Positions 7,676 through 15,944 of a DNA stretch of 24,565 nt are shown here, piece by piece. Both the position numbers and the translations under genes were made by a program. The DNA is from Bacillota bacterium (GTDB lineage Bacteria > Bacillota > Syntrophomonadia > Syntrophomonadales > Syntrophomonadaceae), in the NCBI GenBank assembly GCA_023395515.1, contig JAEWZB010000088.1, forward strand, positions 1 through 24,565, in the 5' to 3' direction. The notes under the pieces were generated by a model. The model was not told the DNA's origin and did not search any database. It saw only the letters and a list, made by a program, of their open reading frames with translations. Position 1 is the first letter of the stretch. Each line of letters begins with the position of its first letter.

Positions 7676-7969
7676 GTAAACAAAAATCAGCTCCTTTCAG
7701 CGGGGATATAAATTTTTTTCTTGAGGATATAAAAGGAGACTATTTATATAGCTTATTCGCTTTTTACCAAATAAGTCCTTCTCATCTAATGTCCGCAAGC
7801 TCGAATTTTGGCAAAAAAGTGTATAAGGCCAAATAAGGTAGGTAATTTAATTTTTGGAATATTATAAATATTTAGTTATTTTTTATAGTTTTTGTTCATA
7901 AATTCAATTAAAATAATAATAGGGAAATAGTATTGATTTCCCTATTATTACGAGGAGGGGGATTCATTA
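7676..7969. promoter_or_regulatory. Divergent control region nrfHA / MFS gene
   Basis: This AT-rich intergenic region must hold both promoters. For the MFS gene a plausible pair is TTGTTC (7892-7897) with TAATAA (7914-7919), 16 bases apart. I could not assign a good nrfH promoter. Confidence 0.4.
7915..7949. promoter_or_regulatory. 35-base palindrome before the MFS gene
   Basis: Perfect 14-bp arms AATAATAGGGAAAT/ATTTCCCTATTATT around a 7-base centre. It overlaps the proposed -10 and ends just before the ribosome binding site, so it fits an operator for a dimeric repressor or a leader hairpin affecting translation. On the minus strand it is followed by a T/A-rich stretch, so a terminator facing the other way is also possible. 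Confidence 0.5.
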
Positions 7970-9229
7970 GTGGAAAATAAGCAGAAGACTTTTTACGGTT
8001 GGTGGATCATGGCAGGCTGTTTTTTCCTAACTTTTTCAGGTATTGGTATAGCCATTAATTCCATTGGAGTTTTTCTAAAGCCAGTTTCTGAATCATTAGG
8101 GTTTGCCCGGGGCGAATTCTCGTTGTATTTTACCATTGCTGCCTTATCTATGATGGTGGCGGCTCCTTTTATGGGTAAATTGCTTAGTAAATACAACATT
8201 CGTTTAGTGATGGGGATTGCCACTACACTTCTGGCTATAAGCTTTATCCTTTACTCCCAGTCAACTCAACTAATACACTTTTATTTATTATCCATTTCTT
8301 TAGGAATAGGAATGGCAGGAACTCATGTTATTCCGGTAGCTCTTTTAATTACCAACTGGTTTAAGGAAAAACGGGGACTGGCACTGGCAATAGCCCTGGC
8401 CGGCAGTGGTATAGGGGGGATGTGCTTTAATCCCATAGGTAATTATCTGATTACTGTTTATGGCTGGCAGACTGCCTATATAATATTAGGCTGTATTCTG
8501 GCCCTGACTACTATTCCGGTAGCCTTGTTTATAGTTAGGCTTCATCCTTCGGAAATGGGGCTGGTTCCTTACGGCGAAACTCAAGAAAATGCCGAATCTT
8601 TGGCGGATTTAAAGGGCTTTAGCTTATCGGAAGCAGTTAAAACTTCCGGCTTTTGGTTATTAGCTTTGGCCTTATTCTTTATCGGTTTAATAAATATGGG
8701 GGTACAGCAGCATATCCCGGCCTATCTTAACGATATAGGACATTCTCCGGCCTTTGCTGCCAGTATTGTAGCCATATTTATGGGAGTTCTAGTGGTAGGC
8801 AAAATTGCTTTAGGCCATATTTTTGACCGCTATGGCTCTAAAATAGGAGTTATCTTAATCTTTTCAGTTTTTGCCCTAGCAACATTTATTTTAATGGGAG
8901 CTAAAGCTGTTTGGATAGCAGTTGTTTTTGGTTTAATATTCGGGTTTGCCAATGCTATTATGACTATACCGGCTCCCTTATTAACTGTTGAGCTATTTGG
9001 ACAGAAGAACTATGGGGTAATTTATGGAGTTATGAGCATATTTTTTACCCTGGGGTCCGGGGTTGGTATGCCTTTATCCGGGGCTATTTTTGATGCCCAA
9101 GGCAGTTATTTGCCGGCTTTTGGCTTATATATTGTTTTAGCCCTGGTAACTATGCTGATTGCTCTCTTAGCCCTTAACCGCGGGCAAAAAGCCATGCTTG
9201 ACATGTCAGGAGTAGAGTGTGAAGCTTAA
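7970..9229 (+). CDS. MFS transporter, oxalate/formate antiporter (OFA)-like
   Basis: A 419-residue major facilitator protein with about 12 membrane helices in two halves split by a central loop near residues 195-220. The opening FYGWWIMAGCFF and the first-half stretch MGKLLSKYNIRLVMG (a form of the MFS A motif) resemble OFA-type monocarboxylate carriers, as does the second-half GKIALGHIFDRYGSKIG. The start is GTG after GAGGAGGGGG. It is divergent from nrfHA, which might suggest a linked physiology such as uptake of an organic acid or an anion, but the substrate is not deducible. A palindrome just upstream suggests regulation. Confidence 0.85.
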   Translation: MENKQKTFYGWWIMAGCFFLTFSGIGIAINSIGVFLKPVSESLGFARGEFSLYFTIAALSMMVAAPFMGKLLSKYNIRLVMGIATTLLAISFILYSQSTQLIHFYLLSISLGIGMAGTHVIPVALLITNWFKEKRGLALAIALAGSGIGGMCFNPIGNYLITVYGWQTAYIILGCILALTTIPVALFIVRLHPSEMGLVPYGETQENAESLADLKGFSLSEAVKTSGFWLLALALFFIGLINMGVQQHIPAYLNDIGHSPAFAASIVAIFMGVLVVGKIALGHIFDRYGSKIGVILIFSVFALATFILMGAKAVWIAVVFGLIFGFANAIMTIPAPLLTVELFGQKNYGVIYGVMSIFFTLGSGVGMPLSGAIFDAQGSYLPAFGLYIVLALVTMLIALLALNRGQKAMLDMSGVECEA

Positions 9230-9345
9230 AAACGTAAGGTGTGAGGAGCAAGGCGTGAGGCGTATAACGTAACGTATAAAGGGAGAGCTTGGCTCTCCCT
9301 TTAGTTTTAGTTATGTCCCCTAACTCCTAACCCCTTACGCCTAAC
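9230..9345. repeat. GTGAGG-type degenerate repeat around a terminator
   Basis: The stretch after the MFS stop is built of GTGAGG/GCGTGAGG-like words. The other side of the terminator carries inverted relatives (CCTAACTCC, CCTTACGCCTAACC). A related patch occurs at 19826-19850. These look like non-coding dispersed repeats. Confidence 0.5.
9278..9312. terminator. Bidirectional terminator between MFS and winged-helix genes
   Basis: An 11-bp stem AAAGGGAGAGC/GCTCTCCCTTT with a 3-base loop, followed by AGTTTTAGTT on the plus strand. It separates two convergent genes. Confidence 0.8.
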
Positions 9346-9519
9346 CTACTTAGGCTCATAATAGCATCTTTTCGGGGAATAGATTTGGTCACTGTCTTTC
9401 AGCTTTTTAATGATTTTATCGACTTCTTTTTTATCTATACCGGATAGCTCTGCTACTTCTCCCGGTTTTAGAGGTTTTCCTGCTGCTTTAAAGGTTTGTA
9501 ATACTTTTTCTTCGCTCAT
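9346..9519 (-). CDS. Small winged-helix protein
   Basis: A 57-residue protein consisting of one winged-helix fold: helix EEKVLQTFKAAG, then KPGEVAELSGIDKKEVDKIIKKLKD as the helix-turn-helix, then a short basic wing ending in SPKRCYYEPK. The frame can start at 9537, but AGAGGAAG lies between that ATG and the one at 9519, so 9519 is preferred. The product is probably a DNA-binding protein; the domain resembles the winged helix at the end of DprA and of small archaeal-type regulators. It is transcribed alone or after the stalk-protein gene, with a weak hairpin in between. The target is unknown. Confidence 0.72.
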   Translation of the reverse strand: MSEEKVLQTFKAAGKPLKPGEVAELSGIDKKEVDKIIKKLKDSDQIYSPKRCYYEPK

Positions 9520-9587
9520 ATTGACACTTCCTCTCATTTAGTTTTATTTAGTTTGTCCTTAATATTAGGTAGATATAATCAATATAA

Positions 9588-9615
9588 AAGAGGTGGACGT
9601 TTTTGTACACCTCTT
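9588..9615 (-). terminator. Weak hairpin after the stalk-protein gene
   Basis: AAGAGGTG/CACCTCTT stem with a 12-base loop, followed on the minus strand by TTATATT. It lies between the stalk-protein and winged-helix genes. Confidence 0.5.
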
Positions 9616-9665
9616 AAATTATTTTATGTCTAGTTAAAATAGCGTTATTTTAATTTACAGAGTTA

Positions 9666-10688
9666 TTAGTGCATTAATTCCCCGTCATTAATGTCGATTT
9701 GTCCTTCAAATACGTAGGCATTATTAAGTAAGAGAACTTCTTTAAAGAACTTTAGCGGGACATAGGTAACATTATCAACTAAAACCGGGGTAGTATCCAG
9801 GGTTATAAGGGTTCCATCAGCGTTAGTGTAATTATATACACTTATTTGCAATCCGGCTTTTTCTCCTACATTAATATAATATGATTCATTATTAAAGGTT
9901 ACTTCATATCCTAAAGCTTCTGCGATTACACGGAGAGGTACCATTACGACTCCGGCATCATTAGTAAAAGCCTTGGGGGATGTGATTACCGTATCAGTAT
10001 TGACCACGATATTCATTTTAGAAACATCAGGGGTTAATATTATTTCATAATCCGGGTTTTTATCAACTACTTGGTCAACCGGAGCAGCTCCTAAGACGAT
10101 TATCTTTTTAGGGGTAGTTTGGGCCGGAATGCTTTTAGTAGAAGCATCATAAATTACTACCAGTTTATGATTAGCCAGCTCTCCCTGAAAAACGCTGTCA
10201 TCGGCTAAAACTATCGGAGTTTCATCAGTAATATTTAGCTTCAGGCTGTTATCCAAACTAACTAAATTCTTATCAAAAACATCTACTTTAACGGTTTGGT
10301 CATTACTTTTAACTGCTATTACATCAGCTTTAATTTGGGGAGGATATATCAATATCATCGGTTTATTAGCCTCGCAAAAAGAAACTATTTCAGTTCCTAC
10401 CGTGATTTCGGCCTGATCTACCACATAAGTATCATCAGCTAAAATAATATTAGTCGGTGCTCCTTGGGCATCTTCCACCGCAATAAACTTGGCTCCTTCA
10501 ATAGAATGATGATCGGTTATTTCCTTAACTACCCCGGTAAAGGAGCTATAGTAAGACTGCATATCCTTAATAAGTTTAACCTCAATAGTAGGTTTTATGT
10601 TTTCAGGATTTGCGGCTACAGGTGCAACTACGGAAAGAGACAAAAAAGTCACCGATAAGCATCCTGCCAGTATTTTGTTGAATTTCAT
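9666..10688 (-). CDS. Secreted protein with copper amine oxidase N-terminal (stalk) domain
   Basis: A 340-residue exported protein. It opens with a clear signal peptide (MKFNKILAGCLSVTFLSLS, cleavage likely after PVAA). The last third, about 230-335, holds the stalk-domain repeat with the hallmarks VVMVPLRVIAEALGYEV and TYVPLKFFKEVL, common in clostridial cell-surface proteins. The central 170 residues, rich in beta strands, have no family I recognise. The frame allows a GTG at 10697, but the AAAGGAG site would be too close. The ATG at 10688 has about 11 bases of spacing and begins the signal peptide properly. It is not an amine oxidase, since the catalytic domain is absent. The likely role is envelope-associated. 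Confidence 0.82.
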   Translation of the reverse strand: MKFNKILAGCLSVTFLSLSVVAPVAANPENIKPTIEVKLIKDMQSYYSSFTGVVKEITDHHSIEGAKFIAVEDAQGAPTNIILADDTYVVDQAEITVGTEIVSFCEANKPMILIYPPQIKADVIAVKSNDQTVKVDVFDKNLVSLDNSLKLNITDETPIVLADDSVFQGELANHKLVVIYDASTKSIPAQTTPKKIIVLGAAPVDQVVDKNPDYEIILTPDVSKMNIVVNTDTVITSPKAFTNDAGVVMVPLRVIAEALGYEVTFNNESYYINVGEKAGLQISVYNYTNADGTLITLDTTPVLVDNVTYVPLKFFKEVLLLNNAYVFEGQIDINDGELMH

Positions 10689-10811
10689 TAGTATCACTTC
10701 TCCTTTTTTCTATGTTCTACTACTTATACGGCTGTCTAAATAAAACCTTACAGTTAAGATTACTGCCTTTAATTGGTAAGGAGTCTAGAGCAGTGACAAA
10801 TGACCATAAAT

Positions 10812-10838
10812 AACCGAGATTACTTCGTAACCCCGGTT
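10812..10838 (-). terminator. Hairpin terminator of the pst operon
   Basis: A 12-bp stem AACCGGGGTTAC/GTAATCTCGGTT with loop GAA when read on the minus strand, where two G-U pairs replace what would be mismatches on the plus strand. This supports a minus-strand transcript. The T-tract is weak. Confidence 0.55.
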
Positions 10839-10877
10839 CGGCTGCAGCTTTGGTAGATTATAAAGTATCAACTTTTA

Positions 10878-11627
10878 CTAGCCAAATAAACCAGAAATAA
10901 AGCCGCGAGTTTTTTCGTTAGTAGGGGTGGTGAAAAGCTCTTTAGTATTACCTTTTTCCACCACGGCACCATCGAGGATAAAAACGGTTTCATTAGCAAT
11001 ACGACGGGCTTGAAAAAGGTTATGGGTAACAATAATAATACATAATTCCTGGGCTAACTTAATCAGTAATTCTTCAATCATTCCGGTAGAAGCTGGGTCT
11101 AGACTGGAACAAGGTTCGTCAAGCAGTAATACTTGGGGATTTACAGCTAGTGCCCTGGCTATAGCTAAACGCTGTTTTTGCCCCCCAGATAGTTGTGAAG
11201 CCGGTTTATTTAGACGGTCTTTTACTTCATTCCATAAGGCAGCTTTGGACAAACAGTCTTCCACTATCAAATCCATTTCGGCCCGGTTTTTAAGCCCATA
11301 ATAGTTAGGCCCGAAAAGTATATTTTGTTTAATACTTAAAGGTAAAGCTACCGGAGTTTGATAAACCATACCTACTTGACGGCGGACTAAGGAGACATTT
11401 TTAGACTTGTAAATGGGCTGGCCTAAAACCATAATGTCCCCGGTCTGCTTAAACCCTTTTTCTAACTCCGCGGTTCTGTTAATGCTGCGTAATAAAGTAG
11501 TTTTGCCGCAACCGGAAGGACCAATAATGGCATTAATGGAGTCAGGGGCAAATTCTATATTAATATGACTAAGAATCTTCTTATTCCCGTAAGCAGTACT
11601 AAAGTCTTTAAGTTCGACTGCATTCAT
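10878..11627 (-). CDS. pstB: Phosphate ABC transporter ATP-binding protein
   Basis: The ATPase subunit (249 residues) of the high-affinity phosphate importer, acting as a dimer on the cytoplasmic side of PstC-PstA. Walker A GPSGCGKT is at 36-43, the Q-loop at Gln90, signature LSGGQ at 146-150, Walker B LLLDE with Asp170-Glu171, and the switch His at 202. Its ATG overlaps the pstA stop by 4 bases, implying translational coupling. It is the last gene of pstSCAB; no phoU follows, and a hairpin lies about 40 bases after the stop. Confidence 0.94.
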   Translation of the reverse strand: MNAVELKDFSTAYGNKKILSHINIEFAPDSINAIIGPSGCGKTTLLRSINRTAELEKGFKQTGDIMVLGQPIYKSKNVSLVRRQVGMVYQTPVALPLSIKQNILFGPNYYGLKNRAEMDLIVEDCLSKAALWNEVKDRLNKPASQLSGGQKQRLAIARALAVNPQVLLLDEPCSSLDPASTGMIEELLIKLAQELCIIIVTHNLFQARRIANETVFILDGAVVEKGNTKELFTTPTNEKTRGFISGLFG

Positions 11628-12469
11628 CGGCTATTATTCCTTTCTTGTAAACTATGGAGTCCTAAGGCTAAAACATTTATAAAAATAAGCAGAGCTACTA
11701 AGACTAACGCAGTAGCATAAGCCATATTCGTAGATATATGTTCGTTAAATAAAATGTAGAGGTGATAAGGCAGGGCCATAACCGGTTCTAATAATACTCC
11801 TGAGGAACTGGCAATAATAGCGGCCGCAGTTACCATAATAGGAGCCGTAGCTCCGGCTGCATAGCCCATAGCCAAAAGTAGGCCGGCTAATATACCCGGG
11901 ATTGCTTGGGGAAGTATGACTCGAAACAAAACATATGATTTGGAAACTCCTAAAGAAGTCCCAATCAGACGGTAATTATCATTTACAGCTAATAAGGCAT
12001 TGCGGCTGGAAACTACTATTACCGGCAAAATCATGATAGCCAGGGCGACTCCTCCGGCTAAAAGTGATATTCCCCATCCTAAGGTAACTACACCTAAAGC
12101 ATAAACAAATAAACCGGTTACAATAGAAGGTATACCTGCCATACTCTGGACCAGCAGATTTATTATATCCGCTAATTTTCCGTCTCGTCCGTATTCACTT
12201 AAATATATAGCAGTTAACAAGCCGGGGATAGCAGAGATAACTAAAGCTAATAAAATCAGCCATAAAGTTCCCTTGATAGCCGGCCATATTCCGCCTGCAC
12301 TGCCTAAAGGAAGTCCTTTAGGAGTTCCTAATATAAAGTCCATACTGATAAAAGGGGCTCCCCGCCCAATCAGATAGGCAATTATACCTGTCAAAATCAA
12401 TAAGATAAATAAGCCTGACAGCCAGAAAAATCCCATGAGTAAATAATCCTTAATTTTTCGTATACTCAT
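11624..12469 (-). CDS. pstA: Phosphate ABC transporter permease
   Basis: A 281-residue inner-membrane permease with about six helices. The cytoplasmic coupling region (SRNALLAVNDNYRLIGTSLGVSKSY to ILPQAIPGILAGLLLAMG) is the EAA-type loop that contacts PstB. With PstC it forms the phosphate channel. It overlaps pstC by 4 bases upstream and pstB by 4 downstream. Assignment to PstA rather than PstC follows from the order S-C-A-B and the shorter first periplasmic loop. Confidence 0.92.
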   Translation of the reverse strand: MSIRKIKDYLLMGFFWLSGLFILLILTGIIAYLIGRGAPFISMDFILGTPKGLPLGSAGGIWPAIKGTLWLILLALVISAIPGLLTAIYLSEYGRDGKLADIINLLVQSMAGIPSIVTGLFVYALGVVTLGWGISLLAGGVALAIMILPVIVVSSRNALLAVNDNYRLIGTSLGVSKSYVLFRVILPQAIPGILAGLLLAMGYAAGATAPIMVTAAAIIASSSGVLLEPVMALPYHLYILFNEHISTNMAYATALVLVALLIFINVLALGLHSLQERNNSR

Positions 12470-13362
12470 AAGCTATAGTCTCCTTTAAAGCGGCGCAGAA
12501 GAATATTTATGCCCAGATTAACGGCTATTACCATTACCACTAAAACCAGGCCGGCAGCAAAAAGAGCTTGATAATGAGTACTGCCGGGGGTAGCGCTGCC
12601 CAGTTCCAGGGCAATAAGAGCCGGAAGCGGTTCTCCTTTACTAAACCAGGAAAAAGGCAGTTTTAGAGTATTTCCAGCCAGCATTAGTACGGCCATAGTT
12701 TCACCCATGGCCCGCCCAAAGCCTAGCACTAGTGAGCCTAACATGCCTTTTCTCGCTAGAGGTATTAAAATATGTAAAACTATATAAGGTTGGGAAACAC
12801 CCAGAGCAATACCTGCCTGGCGATATTCGGAAGGTATCGAACGTAGGGCAGCTTCAGAATTAGCTACTATAAAAGGTAAAACCATGATAGCTAATATTAA
12901 AGAAGCCGCGAAAAGTGATTCTCCACTGGCTAAATCAAATTTTATCTCCAAAAATTTAATCAAGATTACTGCCCCCAGGAATCCATATACTACTGAAGGT
13001 ATACCGGTTAGCATATTTAAGACCGGGCGAAGTATAGCAGCTAAAGGACGGGGGGCAAATTCTGCTAAAAAAATAGCACATCCGAATCCTAAAGGAGCCG
13101 CAATAAGAAGAGCTCCTCCAGCTACCCACAAAGTACTGACTATCATAGATAAAATCCCTAGTTGTGGGGACTTAGCTACCGGCTGCCAGGTATAGCCGGT
13201 TAAAAAATTTATTATTCCTACTTGAGACCAGATAGGCCCCGATTCCCTAAATATAAAAAGCAACATGGCCAATAATAACAAAGAGGTTATTATAGCCACG
13301 CTTAAGAAGATAATTTTAAATATTTTTTCTTTTAAATCAAATCTGCCATTAAGTGCTGACAT
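12466..13362 (-). CDS. pstC: Phosphate ABC transporter permease
   Basis: A 298-residue permease with about six helices that pairs with PstA. The extended region after the first helix (RESGPIWSQVGIINFLTGYTWQP) is typical of PstC, as is the EAA-type loop (AALRSIPSEYRQAGIALGVSQPY to GFGRAMGETMAVLMLAG). AGAGGG lies 6 bases before the ATG. The gene begins just after an attenuator that separates it from pstS. Confidence 0.93.
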   Translation of the reverse strand: MSALNGRFDLKEKIFKIIFLSVAIITSLLLLAMLLFIFRESGPIWSQVGIINFLTGYTWQPVAKSPQLGILSMIVSTLWVAGGALLIAAPLGFGCAIFLAEFAPRPLAAILRPVLNMLTGIPSVVYGFLGAVILIKFLEIKFDLASGESLFAASLILAIMVLPFIVANSEAALRSIPSEYRQAGIALGVSQPYIVLHILIPLARKGMLGSLVLGFGRAMGETMAVLMLAGNTLKLPFSWFSKGEPLPALIALELGSATPGSTHYQALFAAGLVLVVMVIAVNLGINILLRRFKGDYSL

Positions 13363-13375
13363 AATATCCCTCTTT

Positions 13376-13415
13376 AAAGAAAAACATAACGAGCAGAGGT
13401 TAACCTGCTCGTTAT
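13376..13415 (-). terminator. Attenuator between pstS and pstC
   Basis: Stem ATAACGAGCAG/CTGCTCGTTAT (11 bp) with an 8-base loop at 13386-13415, followed on the minus strand by GTTTTTCTTT. Partial termination here would give more binding protein than permease. Confidence 0.8.
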
Positions 13416-13429
13416 AATTTTACCAAAAC

Positions 13430-14347
13430 TTATTTACTAACGGGAACATATCCTAAATCTTCAACTACCTTGAGGCCATGCTCTGATAGCAGATAATCTA
13501 AAAATAATTGTTGCTGCGGGGTAGGCTTATGGGGAGAAACTAGTAATAAAGGCCGGCTAATATTATAAGTACCTGAATTGATATTTTCTAGCGTAGGAGC
13601 AATGCCGTTAACACTTAAAGGTATTAGCTTGTCAGGATTTTGATTTACTAATCCGCTGGAGACATATCCTATAGTGTCGGAATTATCCATAATCTTACCC
13701 CCCAGAGCTCCCATAGAAGGTAATTGTAACGCATCCTCACTAATAGGGGTACCTTTCATAACCGCATTGTCAAATACTTCACTCGCACCGCCACCCAGAT
13801 CGCGAACTGCTACGACTATAGGACGGTCAGGTAAAGCGGCATCTAATTCTGACCAATTTTTAATTTCTCCCGAGAAAACAGCTACTAATTCTTCAGTACT
13901 AAGGTCAGGTTTGACTTGTGCTGCCGGATTAGCGTTATTAACTGCAATATCAAGTACATCAGATCCTAGTTGAACAATAGTGCCATCAGCAAACTGAGCT
14001 TTTTCCTCGTCTTTAAGAACTTTACTTACCATACCAAAATCAAAGGTACCGTCAATGGATGATTTAAGACCAAAGCCGGAACCGCCGGTGGATACAAATA
14101 TTACTATAGGTTCTTCCGGCAGACTGGCATCAACCTTATTCCAAGTCTTAAACTCCTCGGTAAATGAATCGGCACAGGCAGCTATAATCGGAGATAAAGT
14201 ACTTGAACCTCCAATTTTAATTGAAGTTTTTTCACTGGCAACCGGGTTTTGCCCATTATTAGCTTGATTATTAGCACACCCGGCCAACAAACCTAACATT
14301 AAAATTGTAATTAAGATAATACTAAACCGACTTTTTTTCCCTCTCAC
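13430..14347 (-). CDS. pstS: Phosphate ABC transporter, substrate-binding lipoprotein
   Basis: A 305-residue lipoprotein that captures phosphate outside the cell and delivers it to PstCA. The basic start RGKKSRF, a hydrophobic stretch and the lipobox LAGC (Cys24) mark lipid anchoring. Phosphate-binding loops GGSSTLSPI, VSTGGSGFG and RDLGGGASEVF are present. The open frame runs to a GTG at 14362, but GGAGGGG lies within its first codons and sits about 6 bases before another GTG at 14347, which is the better start. It is the first gene of the operon, driven by a near-consensus promoter at 14381-14410. Confidence 0.93.
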   Translation of the reverse strand: MRGKKSRFSIILITILMLGLLAGCANNQANNGQNPVASEKTSIKIGGSSTLSPIIAACADSFTEEFKTWNKVDASLPEEPIVIFVSTGGSGFGLKSSIDGTFDFGMVSKVLKDEEKAQFADGTIVQLGSDVLDIAVNNANPAAQVKPDLSTEELVAVFSGEIKNWSELDAALPDRPIVVAVRDLGGGASEVFDNAVMKGTPISEDALQLPSMGALGGKIMDNSDTIGYVSSGLVNQNPDKLIPLSVNGIAPTLENINSGTYNISRPLLLVSPHKPTPQQQLFLDYLLSEHGLKVVEDLGYVPVSK

Positions 14348-14380
14348 TACTATCCCCTCCACTATATTACATTTTGGCTA

Positions 14381-14410
14381 ATTATATAATCGGGCACAGT
14401 TATATGTCAA
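14381..14410 (-). promoter_or_regulatory. Sigma-A promoter of pstS
   Basis: On the minus strand, TTGACA (14405-14410) and TATAAT (14381-14386) are both exact consensus, 18 bases apart, about 27 bases of leader before the GTG start. Confidence 0.75.
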
Positions 14411-14425
14411 ATAACCTATGGTTAT
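14411..14425. promoter_or_regulatory. Palindromic operator candidate between pstS and the DUF1538 genes
   Basis: ATAACC-TAT-GGTTAT is a perfect inverted repeat that abuts the pstS -35 on its upstream side. It lies in the only intergenic space shared by the two divergent operons, so a regulator could act on both. Confidence 0.5.
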
Positions 14426-14498
14426 ACTTTAAATAGTTTGTGTATGTGGAATATTTTATTGTAAACTATAAAAATAAGAAAAGATTAAAGGAGGGTTT

Positions 14499-15179
14499 AT
14501 GGGAAGTATTAAGGAAACGGTATTAGAAGTAATTTATTCAGTTATACCTATTACATTAGTAGTACTTGTTATTCAAGTAGTTTTGCGGCTGCCGTCCGAA
14601 GATATGCTGCGTTTCCTGGTAGGAGTATTTTTTGTTTGCCTAGGTCTTATTTTATTCTTTTTGGGAGCTAAAATAGGTATTTTGCCGATAGGACAACAAA
14701 TTGGTGAATACTTGCCCCAGACGGGTAAAATTCTACCCATTCTGGTGGCCGGGTTTTTAATTGGTTTTGCCATTACGGTAGCGGAACCGGATGTGCAGAT
14801 ATTGGCTACCCAAGTTGCTTTAGTATCGGAAGGAGCAGTGCCTAAGATGTTGCTGCTCAGCGTAGTCGGTCTGGGAGTCGGCCTTTTTGTTGCCTTAGCC
14901 TTAATTAAGCTGATTAAAGGTATACATATAAAATATTTTCTTATAGTAAGCTATATGGCCGTATTACTTTTAGCCTTAGTTACTCCAGCAGAATTTATAT
15001 CTATTGCCCTAGATGCAGGAGGAGTTACTACTGGCCCTATGACGGTACCTTTTATATTAGCTTTAGGAGTAGGCGTTGCTTCTGCCTTTGGCGGTAAACG
15101 GGATAGTTTTGGTTTTGTAGCTCTGGCTTCGGTGGGACCTATCCTAGCCGTGCTGCTTTTAGGGGTGGTTTTCGGATGA
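14499..15179 (+). CDS. DUF1538 membrane protein, first copy
   Basis: A 226-residue protein with about six or seven membrane helices, of the DUF1538 family, whose function is not established to my knowledge. Conserved polar motifs interrupt the helices: LGAKIGILPIGQQIG at about 56-69, AEPDVQ at 95-100, and LDAGGVTTGPMT at 171-182. The Gly/Thr/Pro-rich last motif in a membrane segment is what one expects of broken helices in an ion or solute carrier. The ATG follows AAAGGAGGG at slightly short spacing. It overlaps the second copy by 4 bases, and a PII-like gene follows, suggesting a two-part transporter under PII control. Confidence 0.85.
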   Translation: MGSIKETVLEVIYSVIPITLVVLVIQVVLRLPSEDMLRFLVGVFFVCLGLILFFLGAKIGILPIGQQIGEYLPQTGKILPILVAGFLIGFAITVAEPDVQILATQVALVSEGAVPKMLLLSVVGLGVGLFVALALIKLIKGIHIKYFLIVSYMAVLLLALVTPAEFISIALDAGGVTTGPMTVPFILALGVGVASAFGGKRDSFGFVALASVGPILAVLLLGVVFG

Positions 15180-15925
15180 TAATGGTAATATCAAGTATGT
15201 TTGCAGGCTTTAGTCACATCTTAAAAGAGGTAGCTCTAGCTTTATCTTCTCTAGCCGTTATTATATGTTTTTTTCAGTTTGCTGTTCTAAAGCTGCCTAT
15301 AAATGAATTTCTGAATATAGTGAAAGGTTTTTTTCTGACCTTTTTAGGTATTGCCTTATTTTTACAAGGAGTATATATTGGATTTATTCCCATCGGTCAG
15401 AAGATGGGCTTAGCTTTAGGAAGTCTAGATTACAATTGGATACTTATACCGATAGGATTAGTACTAGGATTCGTGGCTATTTTAGCAGAACCGGCCGTGC
15501 ATGTTCTAAACCAGCAGGTGGAAAAGGTTTCGGGAGGATATATCCCCCGTAAGGTAATGTTATATTGCTTGAGCATAGGAGTAGCTTTTTCAGTAGCCTT
15601 AGCCATGGCCCGCATCTTATATGGGATTAACTTAGCCTACATACTTATTCCCGGCTATCTGCTGGCTTTTATCATGATGCGCTATACTAGCGAAACCTTT
15701 GTATCTATTGCCTTTGATTCGGGCGGAGTTGCCACCGGGCCTATGACAGTTTCCTTTATTCTGGCTATGGCGATTGGAGTGGCTACTACTATAGAAGGGA
15801 GAGATCCAATTGTAGAAGGATTTGGTATGATTGCCTTAGTAGCATTAGCTCCGGTTCTATCCGTATTAGCATTAGGATTTATATATAGCAGATTAGAAAA
15901 AAGAAGTAATGACGAAATTTTATAA
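15176..15925 (+). CDS. DUF1538 membrane protein, second copy
   Basis: A 249-residue paralogue of the preceding protein. The same motifs occur in the same order: YIGFIPIGQKMG, AEPAVH at 104-109, and DSGGVATGPMT at 181-191. The two differ in key positions (AEPDVQ against AEPAVH, DAGG against DSGG), as subunits of a heterodimer might. The start overlaps the first gene by 4 bases (ATGA) with GGGGTGG upstream, so the pair is probably made in equal amounts. The stop is 19 bases before the PII-like gene. The transported species is unknown. Confidence 0.85.
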   Translation: MIMVISSMFAGFSHILKEVALALSSLAVIICFFQFAVLKLPINEFLNIVKGFFLTFLGIALFLQGVYIGFIPIGQKMGLALGSLDYNWILIPIGLVLGFVAILAEPAVHVLNQQVEKVSGGYIPRKVMLYCLSIGVAFSVALAMARILYGINLAYILIPGYLLAFIMMRYTSETFVSIAFDSGGVATGPMTVSFILAMAIGVATTIEGRDPIVEGFGMIALVALAPVLSVLALGFIYSRLEKRSNDEIL

Positions 15926-15944
15926 TACAGAGGGAGGATATTGG

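Noticed and set aside
7970..9229. Calling the MFS carrier a nitrite/nitrate transporter because of nrfHA
   Set aside because: The sequence looks like OFA-type monocarboxylate carriers, and adjacency alone does not set the substrate.
12884..13195. Plus-strand frame inside pstC
   Set aside because: A shadow of a well-conserved permease; no ribosome binding site and no recognisable domain.
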